Assembly (NCBI GenBank): GCA_963580285.1
Contig: CAUZLF010000194.1
Span: 62,001 to 126,000 of the forward strand
Direction of reading: 5' to 3'
Length of the DNA stretch: 64,000 nt
Source of the DNA: Lucinisca nassula
Lineage: Eukaryota; Mollusca; Bivalvia; Lucinida; Lucinidae
The position numbers and the translations under genes were made by a program. Shown piece by piece: positions 1 to 11,384 of this stretch. The notes under the pieces are model-generated. The model was not told where the DNA came from, made no database searches, and saw nothing but the letters and a program-made list of their open reading frames with translations. Position 1 is the stretch's first letter, and the number at the start of each line of letters is the position of its first letter.

Positions 1-40
1 TTTGAGCAATCTTGGTAGGGGTCCACTAGATGAAGTTTCG
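1..40. repeat. fragment of the 160-bp satellite
   Basis: These bases match one stretch of the satellite monomer found in tandem at 28.9-31.0 kb (the part around AATCTTGGTAGGGGTCCACT). The fragment stops abruptly where PLE-A RT sequence begins, so it is a breakpoint scrap or the end of an array lying outside the window. Confidence 0.7.
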
Positions 41-2178
41 AACTTATTACCTCCTTAACCTAAGACGTCTTTACGTCACCTTAAACTAGGTATTCAAGAA
101 ATTCATAGGAAAAGTAGAAGTAAAACAAAGATCAGGAATTGATACAATTAACTTACCCCACCCATAAAAGAAACCAAAGGGAAAGAAACACAAACATCAA
201 GCGACCAGACCACAACGGAAACCCAAACAAAGGAAGGCCACAAGGACAGCCACTTTCCCACAAAATGGCCATATGGCCATCCAAAATTAAAAGACACAAG
301 TGATACACACAGTAAGTAGCAAACAACAACACAACAAATCGCCACAGAAGAGCCGCCCTGGAACGGTCAGTGGCAGACCCCCACCGGGGGCCCAAATCGA
401 CCCCACGCGGCCACAGTCCTCACCCTTACTTCCGTCGCGATTCAGACAAACAATTTGTTCAGTCCGCATGAAGGCCTCCTAACTCATCAGTGCAACATCT
501 CCGTGAACACAAAAATCAAAGAACCACAGAGGTGAGACAACGGTGAGGACTCGACAGCAAGAAACCACTGAAATGCTGGAGCAAAAGAAAACCAACAGTT
601 AGACTCCGATAAAGTTTGTTTTGGCTCCAGCTGATAAGGCCGCCAACAATGTGGTCGTTGTTGGACGGCTTCACTATGTTAACACTCTTCAGCAAGAACA
701 TGGTGGTACTAAGGCCTATGAACTTCAGCCTTTAGCTGTAGAGAGGGCTTTAGTTGATGATCATATTTGTCATTCAGCCACCAAGTTTGCTGTCTGTGTT
801 ACAGAAGGCCAAGATAAGCTTCCTACGTTATATTGGTTACCTAAACTTCATAAATGACCATACAAAGCACGGTTTATTGCAAATTCAAGCTCTTGTACTA
901 CTACTGAACTCTCCAAATTATTCACTTCATGTTTTACTGCCATAAAAAATATGATAAAATACTGCGACAAAGTATTCGAAAGGTCAGGTAGAAATCTATT
1001 TTGGTGTATAAAAAATTCTAACGAAGTTTTAAATAAATCAAAATCTATGCGTTTTCGTGCTTCAAGTTTGTCTACTTATGCTTTTTCGACCCTTTACACT
1101 ACACTTCCTTATAATCTTATAAAAGAAAAACTTATTGATTTAAATGATTGGAAATTTCATAGGGAAGACTCCCTCTATCTTGCATGTAATATAAAAATGC
1201 TTTTTTCACTCCTGAAGAGCAAAAAAAAAAAAAAAAAAAAAACAACTATACTTTATGGTCATTTCAGAAGGTGTGTGAAGCTCTCACTTTTCTACTTGAC
1301 AACATTTACATAAGATTTGGTTCTAAGTTATTTAGAAAAGTTGTGGGTATTCCGACGGGTACTTATTGCGCACCTCTTGTGGCTGATCTGTTTTTGTTTT
1401 GTTATGAGAGAGACTTCATGATGTCCCGTTCTGCTGATAACCAGTCTGAAATCTTTGAAGCTTTTAGTTCCTCTTCTAGATATTTTGATGATTTATTAAA
1501 TATTGATAATACCTATTTCGATGGTTTGATCAGTCAAATTCACCACAAAGAACTTCGATTAATAAAGCAAATTCTTCTGATGCCGATGTCCCGTTTTTGG
1601 ATTTACATCTATCTATTGTGGATGGGTTTGTTTCTTGCAAAATTTATGATAAACGCGATGATTTTGATTTTGAGATTGTAAACTTTCATTTTTTGGATGG
1701 TGATGTTCCACGTGCGCCATCCTATGGCGTTTATGTTTCACAATTAATTCGATTTGTCAGAGTGTGTAGTCATGTAACTGACTTCAACACGCACCATAAA
1801 TTGTTAACAGCTAAACGTCTTAATCAGGGTTATCGGTACCATAAACTACGCAAAGCCTTTTCAAAATTTTATAGACGTCATTTTGATTTAATTTCAAAAT
1901 TCAATACTGTACTTAAATCTCTTCTGCAGCAAGGTCTATCGGAACCCGAATTTTATGGTGACTTAGTATATAATTATAGAAAAAATTATAACCGGAACGA
2001 CTTCAGCACCCAATTTCGTAAAATCATTCTTCGATATAAAAAGATTGGGTACAACATAAACGTTATACGACATACTGCATGCATGGTTGTTAACCCAATC
2101 ATGGTTGACAACTTTGCTTCTCTCTTTAATTGCACGCCGGTGGGTCAGGCCCCAGATTCTATGACGGTTCCAACGTAA
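41..2178 (+). pseudogene. PLE-A reverse transcriptase, broken copy with antisense tail insertion
   Basis: RT coding sequence of a Penelope-like element. Bases 41-110 hold the N-terminal linker (LLPPKPK region); after an antisense tail insertion (111-610) the frame resumes at 611 and runs to a stop after SMTVPT at 2178. Visible RT landmarks are LPTLYWLPKLHK, the STLYTTLP block (motif A region), VGIPTGTYCAPLVADL (motif B) and RYFDDLLNI with the catalytic DD (motif C). It is dead: an AGA-to-TGA stop at 855, a run of about 21 A at 1220-1241 and at least two further frameshifts. At 663 this copy has GGA where four other copies have TGA. It is more diverged than the copies at 7.4, 19.8 and 51-53 kb. 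Confidence 0.85.
111..610 (-). mobile_element. tail-A copy inserted antisense into the RT at 41-2178
   Basis: This is the 3' region of PLE-A in reverse orientation, from its 3' terminus (GTAGAAGTAAAACAAAGATC) to a truncated 5' end reading ATCGGAGTCTAACTGTTGG. It splits the host RT between the HK and KFVLAPAD codons. It carries no RT sequence, so it moved as a tail alone or as an extremely 5'-truncated copy. Confidence 0.8.
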
Positions 2179-2732
2179 AGGCTTATGGTTGGTTGGTACC
2201 TGATGCTCTGTCTCTGGTCGGGCCCATTGGAGTCCAACTGTTGGCTTTGTTTTACTCCAGCATTTCTGTTGTTTCTTGCTGTCGAGTCCTCACCGTTGTT
2301 TCATCTCTGTGGTTGTTTGATTTTTTGTGTTCACGGAGTTGTTGCACTGATGAGTTAGGAGGCCTTCATGCGGACTGAACAAATTATATGTCTCGGTCGC
2401 GACGGAATTAAGGGCGCGGATTGTGGCTACGTAAAATCGATTTTAGCCCCCCAGTGGAATTCGTTTCCACTGACCGTTCCAAGGCGGTGCGTCTGTCGCG
2501 GTTGTTTTTGTTGTGGTTTGTCTTTGGATGTTTGTGTCGCTTGTATTATTTTATTTTGGATAGCGTTTTGGCCATTTTGTGGGAAAGTAACTGTCCTGTT
2601 GGCTTTCCGCTGTTGGTGTTTCCTTTGGGGTCTGTTGCTTAGGGTTTGTGTTTCTTCCCCCTTGGTGTTTCTGATGAAGGTTGTGGGTTAATTGTATCGA
2701 TTCCTGATCATTGCCTCTACTTCTGTTTTTCA
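2179..2732 (+). repeat. PLE-A 3' region of the preceding copy
   Basis: Non-coding 3' region: GGTACCTGATGCTCTGTCTCTGG, then the GAGTTAGGAGGCCTTCATGCGGAC block, then the TTTTGTGGGAAAGTAACTGTCC block, ending CTCTACTTCTGTTTTTCAT. The terminus differs from the TTTACTTCTAC type seen in the youngest copies, indicating a second tail subfamily. Confidence 0.75.
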
Positions 2733-3051
2733 TACCAAATATCTACAGCTGGGCCTTGTGGTTTCAGAGAAGAAGATTTTTTAAGTTTTCAGTGGATAAA
2801 AAATCTATTTTTTTGCTCCTGTGACCTAGATGTGCAACAAACCGGAACCATTTGAACAACTTTGAAATGTGACCACCTACGGATAATTCCTGTGAAGTTT
2901 GATTAAAATTCGATCTGTGGTTTCATAGGAGATGTCGTTTGAAGAAATTGTTTATGCACGCACGGACGAACGCACGGACGCACGCATGAAGGACGACGGA
3001 CAAAAAGTGATCCATAAAGCTCACCTCGTCACTACGTGACGGTGAGCTGGA
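2733..3051 (+). mobile_element. 3' end of a satellite-bearing non-autonomous element with terminal hairpin
   Basis: Starts inside one 160-bp satellite monomer, passes through CTCCTGTGACCTAGATGTGCAA and a run of CGCACGGACG repeats, and ends in an inverted repeat at 3018-3048 (AGCTCACC ... GGTGAGCT). The same 3' end follows the full satellite array at 31.0-31.2 kb. Tandem core plus terminal hairpin resembles Helentron-like non-autonomous elements, but I see no coding part to prove it. Confidence 0.55.
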
Positions 3052-3087
3052 ATTGTGTGAATGACCCTACAATTCCGCTTATTTATT

Positions 3088-3696
3088 AATTGATTATCCT
3101 GTATTACAACAAGTAAACCGATATTCAAAAATCATAAATCATGTTTTTAATTGCGTCAATTAATAAACTTGTCATTAATCAAATAATTTCGTATTGGCCA
3201 AGTTTCAGGTCCTCTGTCAGCTGTATTGGCCTCGGCCTTCGGCCTCGTGCCAATACAGCAGACCTCGGACCTGTAACTGTGCCAATACGAAATTATTTGA
3301 TTAATAACATCTTATTTATAGAGGCCTAATAGAAGTGATTGCAATAATAAGGAATCGATACAATTAATCAAATGCCAAATGGCCAACTTGCTATCAAATA
3401 CTATGATGTTATTAAATAATATATAATAAATAAAATTGTAATTAATCAAGTAATTTCGTATTGGCCCAGGTACAGGTCCTCGGTCAGCTGTATTGGCCTC
3501 GGGTAATCAAGTAATTTCGTATTGGCCCAGGTACAGGTCAGAGGTCTGCTGTATTGGCACGAGGCCGAACCTGTACCTGGGCCAATACGAAATTACTTGA
3601 TTAATTACAATTTGATTAATTGACGCAATTAAAAACATGATTTATGATTTTTGAATATTGGTTGACCTTGTGTAATATAGGATAATCAAATGATTA
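3088..3696. mobile_element. foldback element with two internal palindromes
   Basis: Outer arms of about 85 bp (3088-3170 and 3608-3696) are inverted copies of each other. Between them lie two further long inverted repeats, about 3175-3305 and 3445-3605, both built from TAATTTCGTATTGGCC and its complement. No coding capacity. A foldback DNA transposon or MITE is the simplest reading. Confidence 0.75.
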
Positions 3697-3699
3697 AAA

Positions 3700-4048
3700 A
3701 TAATATAAGCGATACAAACACCCAAAGACAAACAATAACAAAAATAAACCGCGACAGAAGAACCGCATTGGAACGGTCAGTGAAACGAATTCCACTTGGG
3801 GATTAAATCGATTTTACGAGGCAACGATTCTCGCCCTTACTTCCGTTGCGATTTAGACAAATAATTTGTTCAGTCCGCATGGCGACATTCTAACTAATCA
3901 ATGCAATATCTCCCTGAACACAAAAAAATCAACCAACCACAGAGATGAAACAACGCTGATAACTCACCGAAATGCAGGAGCAAAATAAAACCAACAGTTA
4001 GACTCCGATGGGCCCGACTAGAGACAGAGCATCAGGTACCAACAAACA
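3700..4048 (-). mobile_element. tail-A fragment, antisense
   Basis: Reverse-oriented PLE-A 3' region, from the GCGATACAAACACCCAAAGAC block to the ACCAACAAAC end equivalent to TTGGTTGGTACC. It abuts the hammerhead unit at 4049. It is truncated at both ends and diverged. Confidence 0.75.
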
Positions 4049-4372
4049 AAAGAAATGCACCACAGAACTGGAAAATAAGGAGTGTACATGTATTCCGGGC
4101 CAGACTAGCTAGTTTCGGCCAATTAGGCCTCATCATTGACCCTAAATATTTTCAAAATTCAACAATGGAATCAATGATCACAAAGTACAAGAAAATATAA
4201 ACTACTCTATGATGTAGGGCAGGGAGACTTTTTACGGCTGCCACACATTCCCAGACACCAGCTGTAGTGACGTTAAATATGTTATTGAAAGGGTTATCCT
4301 TTGAAAGCAAGGAATGCACTACAGAACTGGAAACTACGGAGTGTACATGTTTTCTGGGCCAGACTAGCTAGT
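4049..4372 (-). mobile_element. retrozyme-like unit bounded by two hammerhead sites
   Basis: On the minus strand a 62-bp direct repeat (4310-4372 and 4052-4112) brackets a short middle. Each repeat contains the hammerhead 3' half: the palindromic ACTAGCTAGT arm, the GTC cleavage triplet and TGGCCC. The predicted cleavage points (4362/4361 and 4103/4102) are 259 nt apart. The middle resembles the flanks of the PLE-B hammerhead at 39.8 kb (TCTCCCTGCCCTACATCA upstream, AAAGGATAACCCTTTT downstream), so the unit derives from a PLE-B terminal repeat. Confidence 0.65.
4097..4142 (-). ncRNA. type I hammerhead ribozyme, core mutated (C3 to A)
   Basis: Stem I GGGTCA/TGGCCC, core ATGATGA (consensus CTGATGA), stem II GGCC-TAATT-GGCC, GAAA, stem III ACTAGCTAGT and the GTC cleavage triplet are all present in order. 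Only core position 3 departs from consensus (4136, C to A). C3 pairs with G8 in the active site, so this copy is probably inactive. Confidence 0.8.
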
Positions 4373-4436
4373 AAGTCTTCTAAATTATTCTAGTAAATTG
4401 TTTTCTATAGTTTTAATCATTCGCCTTGTGAGTGAG

Positions 4437-4650
4437 ATGAAAACGGAATAATAGTGGACGAGCAGAATGGATTTCGCAAATTAAGATCGAATGCAGATCA
4501 TTTACTAACCTATGTTCAGTAATATGAAATCAAAAACCTAAAGATCTTCATGCATTCACTCGAAAACAATTGTTATTGACTGTATGCTCTCGAAATTTCT
4601 TGAATACGGAATAGGCGGTGCGTTCTATCAAAAAGTTAAAAATCTATAAA
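4437..4650 (+). pseudogene. LINE reverse transcriptase fragment
   Basis: Translation gives VDEQNGFRKLRSNADHLLTYV and, about 40 codons on after frame disturbance, FLEYGIGGAFYQKVKNL. Both blocks match the usual non-LTR RT order (DEQNGFRK...DH, then a D-linked block, then LL.YGI.G.FY..IK). It is unlike the PLE RTs around it. No endonuclease or tail is present; it is a dead remnant of a CR1/Jockey/RTE-type LINE, clade not determinable. Confidence 0.65.
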
Positions 4651-4675
4651 TATGCAAAAACAGCTGTATAATGAT

Positions 4676-5424
4676 GAAAAATAGAAGTGAAGGCAATGAT
4701 CAGGAATCAATACAATTAACCAACAGCTCTCACAAGGCACAACAAAGGGAAAGAAACACATACATGAAATAACTAGAGTGTAAAGGAAACACCAAAACGG
4801 GGTGGGGTGTGGGGTGGTTTGGGGCTTAAATCGATTTAACGCGGACGCCCCTACTTCCGTCGCGACTTAGACAAATCATTTGCTCAGTCCGCATGGAGAC
4901 CTCCTAACACATCAGTGCAACATCTCCAAGAACAGAAAAAAAAACGAACAACCGCAGAGGTGAAACAACGGTGATGACTCGACAGCAAGAAACCACTCAA
5001 ACCAATGGAATGTTGGAGCAAACGAAAAGCAACAGTTAGAATTCGATTGGCCCTACCAGAGACAAAGCTTAACGCAATAACCAACATTACTAAAATTAAA
5101 TTCCCTCTAATTCTCAGTAAAATATCAATAAAAACAATGCCCATGAATCGACACAGTTAATCCACAACTCCCATCAGAGACACCAAAGAGAAAAATGGAC
5201 AAACATAAAAGCCTTTTCGCTTGAACCGTCATAGAATCTGAGGTCTGACCCAACGGCGTGAAATTGAAGAGGGAAGCAAAGTTGCCAACCGTGATTTGGT
5301 TAACTACCATGCATGCAGTCTGTCGTATAACATTTATGTTGAACCCAATCCTATATCGAAGAATGATTTCACGAAATTGGGAGCTGAAGTCATTACACTT
5401 GTATACATTTCTTTCTTTTCTCAA
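4676..5424 (-). pseudogene. PLE-A copy, 5'-truncated: RT C-terminus and 3' region
   Basis: Reading on the minus strand, RT sequence from FSSQFREIILRYR through RQTACMVVN to SDSMTV lies at about 5210-5424, followed by 3' region down to 4676. An extra 80-bp piece of another tail 3' end (about 5135-5206) sits between RT stop and 3' region. The RT has lost codons (RYRIG instead of RYKKIG) and the consensus stop. Confidence 0.75.
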
Positions 5425-6730
5425 AATACGATATTATTACCTCCTAAACCTAAGACGCCTTAACGTCACCTTAAACTAGGTTTTCAAGAATTTGCTAAGA
5501 AGTTTGTTTTGGCTCCAGCAGATAAGGCCGTTAACAATGTGGTCACCATGTTAACACTCTTCAGCAAGACTTTGGTGGTACTAAGGCCTATGAACTGCAG
5601 CCTTTAGCCGTTGACGACCACATTTGTCATTCAGCCACCAAATTTTGCTGTTTGTGTTACAGAAGGCCAAGACAAGCTTCCTACATTATATTGGTTACCT
5701 AAACTTCATAAAAGACCATACAAAGCACGATAATTGCAAATACAAACACTAGTACCACCACTGAACTCTCAGAATTATTACCTTCATGTTGTGCTGCCAT
5801 AAAAAAACATGTGATAAAAATTTGCGACAAAGTCTTTGAAAGATCAGATAGAAATCTGTTTTGGTTTATAAAAAATTCTAGTGAAGTTTTAAATAATTTG
5901 AAATGCAGACGTTTTCGTGCTTCAAGTTTGTGTACGTATGATTTTCCATCCTTTACACTACACTTCCTCATAATCTTATAAAAGAAAAACGTAATGATTT
6001 AATTGAATGGATATTTCATAGGGAAAACTCGCATCTCGAGAACATGTCTGTATAATGTTGATCCCCACTTTTATATAGTAAACCTTGGATTTACACCTTT
6101 ACAAGTGTAAACCTGATTTTCCTCACTTCTGCTCTAAAATATAAATTGTGGGTACTCGTCTCTGAGGCGGTTCTAATAAGCACCAACAATCTATATATTG
6201 AGCAGAAATAAGAAAAAAAATATCACAACTTTTCATCGAAAGAAATATTTGTTTTTGCGGTAAGGTGTGCAATTTATTTGTATAGGCGTGTTTTCGTAAA
6301 GCTCTATCTTGTATGTAATGTAAGAAATGATTTTTTCACTTCTGAAGAGCATAAAATACTTTAGAGAAAGTGTGTGGAGCTCTCACCTTTCTACTTGACA
6401 ATATTTACCTACGATTTGGTACCAAGTTATTTAGACAAGTTGTGGGTTTTCCGATGGGTACTAATTGCGCATCCTTTGTGGCTGATCTGGTTTCTTTTGT
6501 TATGAGAGAGACTTCATGATGTCCATTTCTGCTGAAAACTAATCTGAAATCATTTAAGCTTTTAGCTCGACTTGACTTTTTAAATACTGACAAAACCTAT
6601 TTCGATGCCGGTTTGACCAGTCAAATTTACGACCCCCACCCCCAGAACTTCAGTTAAATAAAGCGAATTGTTCTGATACTGAGGCACCGTTTTTTGATTT
6701 ACATCTATCAGTTGTAGATAGGTTTTCTTT
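5405..6730 (+). pseudogene. PLE-A RT, broken copy carrying a palindromic MITE
   Basis: RT sequence from the LLPPKP linker through APADKA, PTLYWLPKLHK, the ASSLCTYDF block, YIRFGTKLF and VADL, to DLHLSVVD, where it jumps into a tail sequence at about 6731. A deletion removes the codons around the position that is TGA in other copies. A HP2-type palindromic MITE (6037-6302) splits it. Several frameshifts and stops; no catalytic DD survives in frame. Confidence 0.8.
6037..6302. mobile_element. HP2 palindromic MITE inside the RT
   Basis: About 265 bp inserted between the codons for HREN and LYLACN. It carries the HP2 central inverted repeat (TTTCTGCTCTAAAATATA ... GAGCAGAAATAAGAAA) and ends near ACATGTCTGTATAAT and ATAGGCGTGTTTTCGTAA, which are roughly inverted. 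This locus gives the element ends, because the interrupted RT sequence is known from other copies. Confidence 0.75.
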
Positions 6731-7380
6731 TGGCTATCCGCTATTGTTGTTTCCAGTAGGGTATGTTGTTTCATGTTTGAGTTTATTTCCCTTTGGTGTT
6801 TCTGACGGGAGCTGTGGGTTAATTGTATCGATTCCCGATCATTGCCTTCGCTTCTATTTTGTTTCTCCAGAGAGAATCTAATTCTATGCAATGTTAGTTG
6901 GTGCCTGTTGCTCTATCTCTGGTCGGGCCCATCGGAGTCTAACTGTTGGTCTTCTTTTGCTCCAGCATTTCAGTGGTTTCTTGCGGGTTCCCACCGTTGC
7001 TTCACCTGTGTGGTTGTTAAATTATTTTATGTTCACGGAGATGTTGCACTGATGAGCTAGGAGGCCTCCATGCGGACTGAACAAATTATTTGTCTAAATT
7101 GCGACGGAAGTAAGGACGAGGATTGTGGCCACGTAAAATCGATTAAAGCACCCCCTCCGTTGGAATTCGTTTCACTGACCGTTCCAAGGCGGTTCTTCTG
7201 TCGCGGTTATGTTTGTTATGGTTTGTCCATGAGTGTTTGCATCGCTTATATTATTTTGTTTCGGATAGCCTATTGGTCATTTTGTGGGAAAGTTACTGTC
7301 CTGTTGGCTTTGCGCTGTTGTTTCCATTAGAGTTGGTTGTTTCATGTTTGTTTTCCTTTCCCTTAGGCGTCTCTGTAAGC
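6731..7380 (+). repeat. two PLE-A 3'-region fragments, head to tail
   Basis: A tail 3' end (6731-6870, ending CTTCGCTTCTATTTTG) is followed at once by a longer 3' region that starts upstream of TTAGTTGGTGCCTG and runs to about 7375, where it stops within CCCTTAGGCGTCTCTG. The second piece ends exactly where the next RT copy begins. Confidence 0.7.
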
Positions 7381-7382
7381 GA

Positions 7383-9107
7383 GAGTATGGTGTAAGCGAG
7401 AGCATGTTGAGCATAAAGCCCTTAAGGACTGGAAACTTAGCATTTTAAAACTAGTGAATAAACGCATTTCTTTCTATTCTCATATTACTAACTTATGACC
7501 TCCTAAGCCCAAGACGTCTTTACGTCATCTTAAACTAGGTATTCAAGAATTTCATAAGAAGTTTGTTTTGGCCCCTGCAGACAAGGCCGCTAACAACGTC
7601 GTCGTTGTGTGACGGCTCCACTATGTTAACACGCTTAAGCAGGAGCTTGGTGGTACTAATGCCTATGAACTTCAGCCTTTAGCTGAAGAGAGAGCTATAG
7701 TAGATAAACATGTTTGTCTTTCAGCCACCAAGTTTGCTGTGTGTGTTAACGAAGGCCAAGACAAGCTTCCTACGCTATACTGGTTACCAAAACTTCATAA
7801 AAAAACCTTACAAAGCACGGTTTATTGCAAATTCTAGCTCTTGCACTACCATTGAACTTTCTAAATTATTAACTTCCTGTCTTAATGCTATTAAAACGCA
7901 TGTAATTAAATATTGTGATAAAGTCTTTGAAAGATCAGGAAGAAATCTGTTTTGGTCTATAAAAAATTCGAATGAGGTTTTAAATAAATTGAAATCTAGA
8001 CATTTTCGTGCTTCTAGTCTGTCTATCTACGATTTTTCCACTCTTTACACTACACTTCCTCATAATCTTATAAAAGAAAAGCTTAATGATTTAATTGAAT
8101 GGGCTTTTCACAGAGAAAATTCTCTCTATCTTGCATGTAATGTCAGAAATGCATTTTTCACTTCAAAAGAGCATAAGAATTATACACTTTGGTCATGTCA
8201 GAAAGTGTGTGATGCCCTCACCTTTCTACTTGACAATATTTATATTAGATTCGGTACTAAGTTATTTAGACAAATTGTGGGTATTCCGATGGGTACTAAT
8301 TGCGCACCTCTTGTGGCTGATCTGTTCTTGTATTGTTATGAAAGAGACTTCATTTTGTCGCTTTCCATTGATAACCAATCTGAAATTATTGAAGCTTTTA
8401 GCTTTACTTCTAGATATTTAGATGATTTATTAAATATTGATAATACCTATTTTGATGGTTTGATCAGTCTGATTTACCCCCTAGAACTTCAGTTAAATAA
8501 AGAAAATTCTTCTGATACCGAGGCCCCGTTTTTGGATTTATATCTATCTATTGTAGATGGATTTGTTTCGTGCAAAATTTATGATAAACGCGATGACTTT
8601 GATTTTGAGATTGTAAATTTTCCTTTTTTGGATGTTCCTCGCGCGCCATCCTATAGCGTTTCTATTTCGCAATTAATTCGATTTGCTAGAGTGTGTAGTC
8701 ATGTAACTGACTTCAAAACTCGTAATAAATTATTAACGGCTAAACTCCTTAATCAGGGTTATCGGTACCATAAACTACGCAAAGCCTTTTCAAAATTTTA
8801 TAGACGCCATTCTGATTTAATTTCAAGATTCAATATTGGACTTAAATCTCTTCTGCAACAAGGTCTATCGGAACCCGAATTTTATGGTGACTTAGTATAT
8901 AAATTCAGAAAAATATATAACCGGAATGACTTCAGCACCCAATTTCGTAAAATCATTCTTCGATATAAAAAGATTGGATACAACATGGATATTATACGAC
9001 AGACTGCATGCATGGTAGTTAACCCAATCATGGTTGGCAACTTTGCTTCCCTCTTTAATTGCACGCCGGTGGGTCAGGCCTCAGATTCTATGACGGCTCC
9101 AACGTAA
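7383..9107 (+). pseudogene. PLE-A RT, near-complete copy with UGA and one frameshift
   Basis: From CKRE-equivalent codons near 7390 to the stop after SMTAPT. In frame: linker, FVLAPADKAANNVVVV, then TGA at 7610-7612, then RLHYVNTL onward. A single extra A in the run near 7800 shifts the frame; after it the RT is open to the end. Motifs: STLYTTLP (A), VGIPMGTNCAPLVADL (B), RYLDDLLNI with catalytic DD (C) and APFLDLYLSI after it. GD is missing at FLDVPRAPS (6-bp deletion). The N-terminus before 7383 is absent. Nearly identical to the copies at 19.8 and 51-53 kb, so recent. Confidence 0.88.
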
Positions 9108-10063
9108 AGGCTTATTGAAAATTAGAGAGATAATGTTGGTTGGTGCCTGATGCTCTGTCTCTGGTCGGGCTCATCGGAGTCTAACTGTTGGTTTTCTTTT
9201 GCTCCAGCATTTCAGTGGTTTCTTGCTGTCGAGTCCTCACCGTTGTCTCACCTCTGTGGTTCTTTGATTTTTGTGTTCATGGAGATGTTGCACTGATGAG
9301 TTAGGAGGCCTTCATGCGGACTGAACAAATTATTTGTCTAAATCGCGACGGAAGTAAGGGCGAGGATTGTGGCCACGTAAAATCGATTTAAGACCCCCAG
9401 TGGAAAGTAGAAGTAAAACAAAGATCAGGAATTGATACAATTAACTTACTCCATCCATAAAAGACACCAAAGGGAAAGAAATCCAAACATTAAGCGACCA
9501 GACCAAAATGGAAACCTAAACAAAGGAAGGCCATATGGACAGTTACTTTCCCACAAAATGGCCATATGGCCACCCAAAACCAAACGACAAAAGCGACACA
9601 CACAGCAAGCAACAAACAACAACATAAATAAATCGCCACAGAAGAGCCGCCTTGGAACGGTCAGTGGAATATTTCCACTGGGGGGCTTAAATCGATTTTA
9701 CGTGGCCACAATCCTCGCCCTTACTTCCGTCGCGATTTAGACAAATAATTTGTTCAGTCCGCATGAAGGCCTCCTAACTCATCAGTGCAACATCTCATCC
9801 ACTGACCGTTCCTAGGCGGCTCTTCTGTGGCGATTTATTTATGTTGTTGTTTGTTACTTACTGTGTGTATCACTTGTGTCTTTTGGTTTTGGATGGCCAT
9901 ATGGCCATTTTGTGGGAAAGTAACTGTCCTTATGGCCTTCCTTTGTTTAGGTTTCCATTATGGTCTGGTCGCTTAATGTTTGTATTTTTTTCCCTTTGGT
10001 GTCTTTTATGGGTGGAGTAAGTTAATTGTATCAACTCCTGATCTTTGTTTTACTTCTACTCCG
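9108..10063 (+). repeat. PLE-A 3' region interrupted by an antisense tail
   Basis: 3' region of the preceding RT: 9108-9405, then an antisense tail (9406-9796), then its continuation 9797-10063 ending TTTGTTTTACTTCTACT. The sequence on either side of the insert (CAGTGGAAA and CCACTGACCGTTCC) rejoins to the normal consensus. Confidence 0.8.
9406..9796 (-). mobile_element. standalone tail-A copy nested in another tail
   Basis: Antisense copy of about 390 bp, from the 3' terminus GTAGAAGTAAAACAAAG to a 5' end equivalent to GAGATGTTGCACTGATGAG. No RT sequence is attached. Its insertion into the younger PLE-A tail shows tail-only units have moved recently. Confidence 0.8.
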
Positions 10064-10378
10064 ATAGGAGCTGTGGATTAACTGTATCGATTCCTGATCA
10101 TTGTCCTTACTTCTTTTTTTTTGTTTGTTTACTTAGTCACCAGAAAATTCGAGTTCCGATAGATTTTGTTGCAGAAAAGACAGACAGCCAGAATCGCTTA
10201 ATATATAATTTTGTTTTGGATAGCCAATTGATCATTTTGTGGGAAAGTAAGTGTCCTTTTGGCTTTCCCATTAGGATCTTGTTGTTTCGTGTTTGAATTG
10301 TTCTACCTTTGGTTTCTCTGTTGGGAGCTGTAGGTTGATTTATCGATTCCTGATCATTGCCCTCACTTCTATTTTTCA
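10064..10378 (+). repeat. tail-A fragments and an RT scrap
   Basis: A second tail 3' end (10064-10131), a 36-bp antisense piece of RT (10141-10176, equivalent to SEPEF) and a third tail piece (10197-10378, TTTTGGATAGCCAATTG to CTCACTTCTATTTTTCAT) lie end to end. Ordinary debris from repeated insertion. Confidence 0.6.
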
Positions 10379-10547
10379 TCAGACAGGAAGTTTCAAAAGG
10401 ATTAAGAAAAAGTAATTTGTGAAGAATGGAGAAAAATGATGTCATTGTTTAGTCTATCCTTTGTGTAATATAGGTAATTATTATTGATGTCAATTGAAAC
10501 GCTATTTGTTCCTGATGATTTATAATAAACATTAATAAATATAAAAA

Positions 10548-11345
10548 TAAATACAAACCAGCGCTTCAGCTGAAGTGCACGACCCGCCGGATGCTTTTAG
10601 CTTTATGAGTGTTACCATATATGGGTATGTCGGCCATTTTGGTCATGTGACCTGGACCTAAAACGGTTCCCCCAAATAAATGCGCCTTATCGTAAGGAGC
10701 AAAAATATATCTTATACTTTAGTACTGTATTCTGAATCGTTTGCAGGATAAAATGCATTCTCACTTTTCCAATACAAAAGCATATGTGTCAAAGTTTGAC
10801 CTAGGCACAAAGAAGGTCAAGGTCAACCCAGGGTCACCATTTTAGCAATTTATGATGGGCCTACCTCCCAGATGCTATTTATCAAGTTTCGTGGAAATCT
10901 GCCCAGTGGTTCTGGAGAAGACTATTTTTGAAGGGTTTTTACCATATATGGTTTTGCGGCCATTTTGGTCATGTGACCTGGACCCCATGAGCAAATTTTG
11001 GTTTCCCCCATCCCATAGAGGCTCCATATGAAATTTGACTTCAATCGGCCCAACGGTTTCCGAGGAGAAGCAGTTAAAAAATTTCCACATTTTTTGCCTC
11101 GGCGAGGCTATACTTAATATAATGTAATATTTCGCAAGCTCATTGCTTAGATCTCATTGATATCTATCAGTATGCCAAAAATTGTTTAAATATTCCAAGC
11201 GGTTAAGTCACTATCACCAATTTTCACAAACGGGTTACGGAAGGACGGACAGACTGACAGAATGACAGAATGACACGGTGATTTTAGGGCACTCTTAGAA
11301 ATCAACCGACTTCAGTCGGTTGCTTTTTCTGCGGGTCGTGCAATA
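10548..11345 (+). mobile_element. non-autonomous element E, long copy
   Basis: Bounded by GTGCACGACCCGCC near 10577 and GCGGGTCGTGCA near 11333, which are inverted. Inside are two related blocks around CCATATATGG and CATTTTGGTCATGTGACCTGG, a GACAGACTGACAGAATGACAG run and a CAACCGACTTCAGTCGGTTG hairpin near the 3' end. A second copy in reverse orientation lies at 57,456-58,170. No coding capacity. Confidence 0.65.
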
Positions 11346-11384
11346 TGCATTATTCTTCTTTATCATATAAGGTCGCATCTGAGA

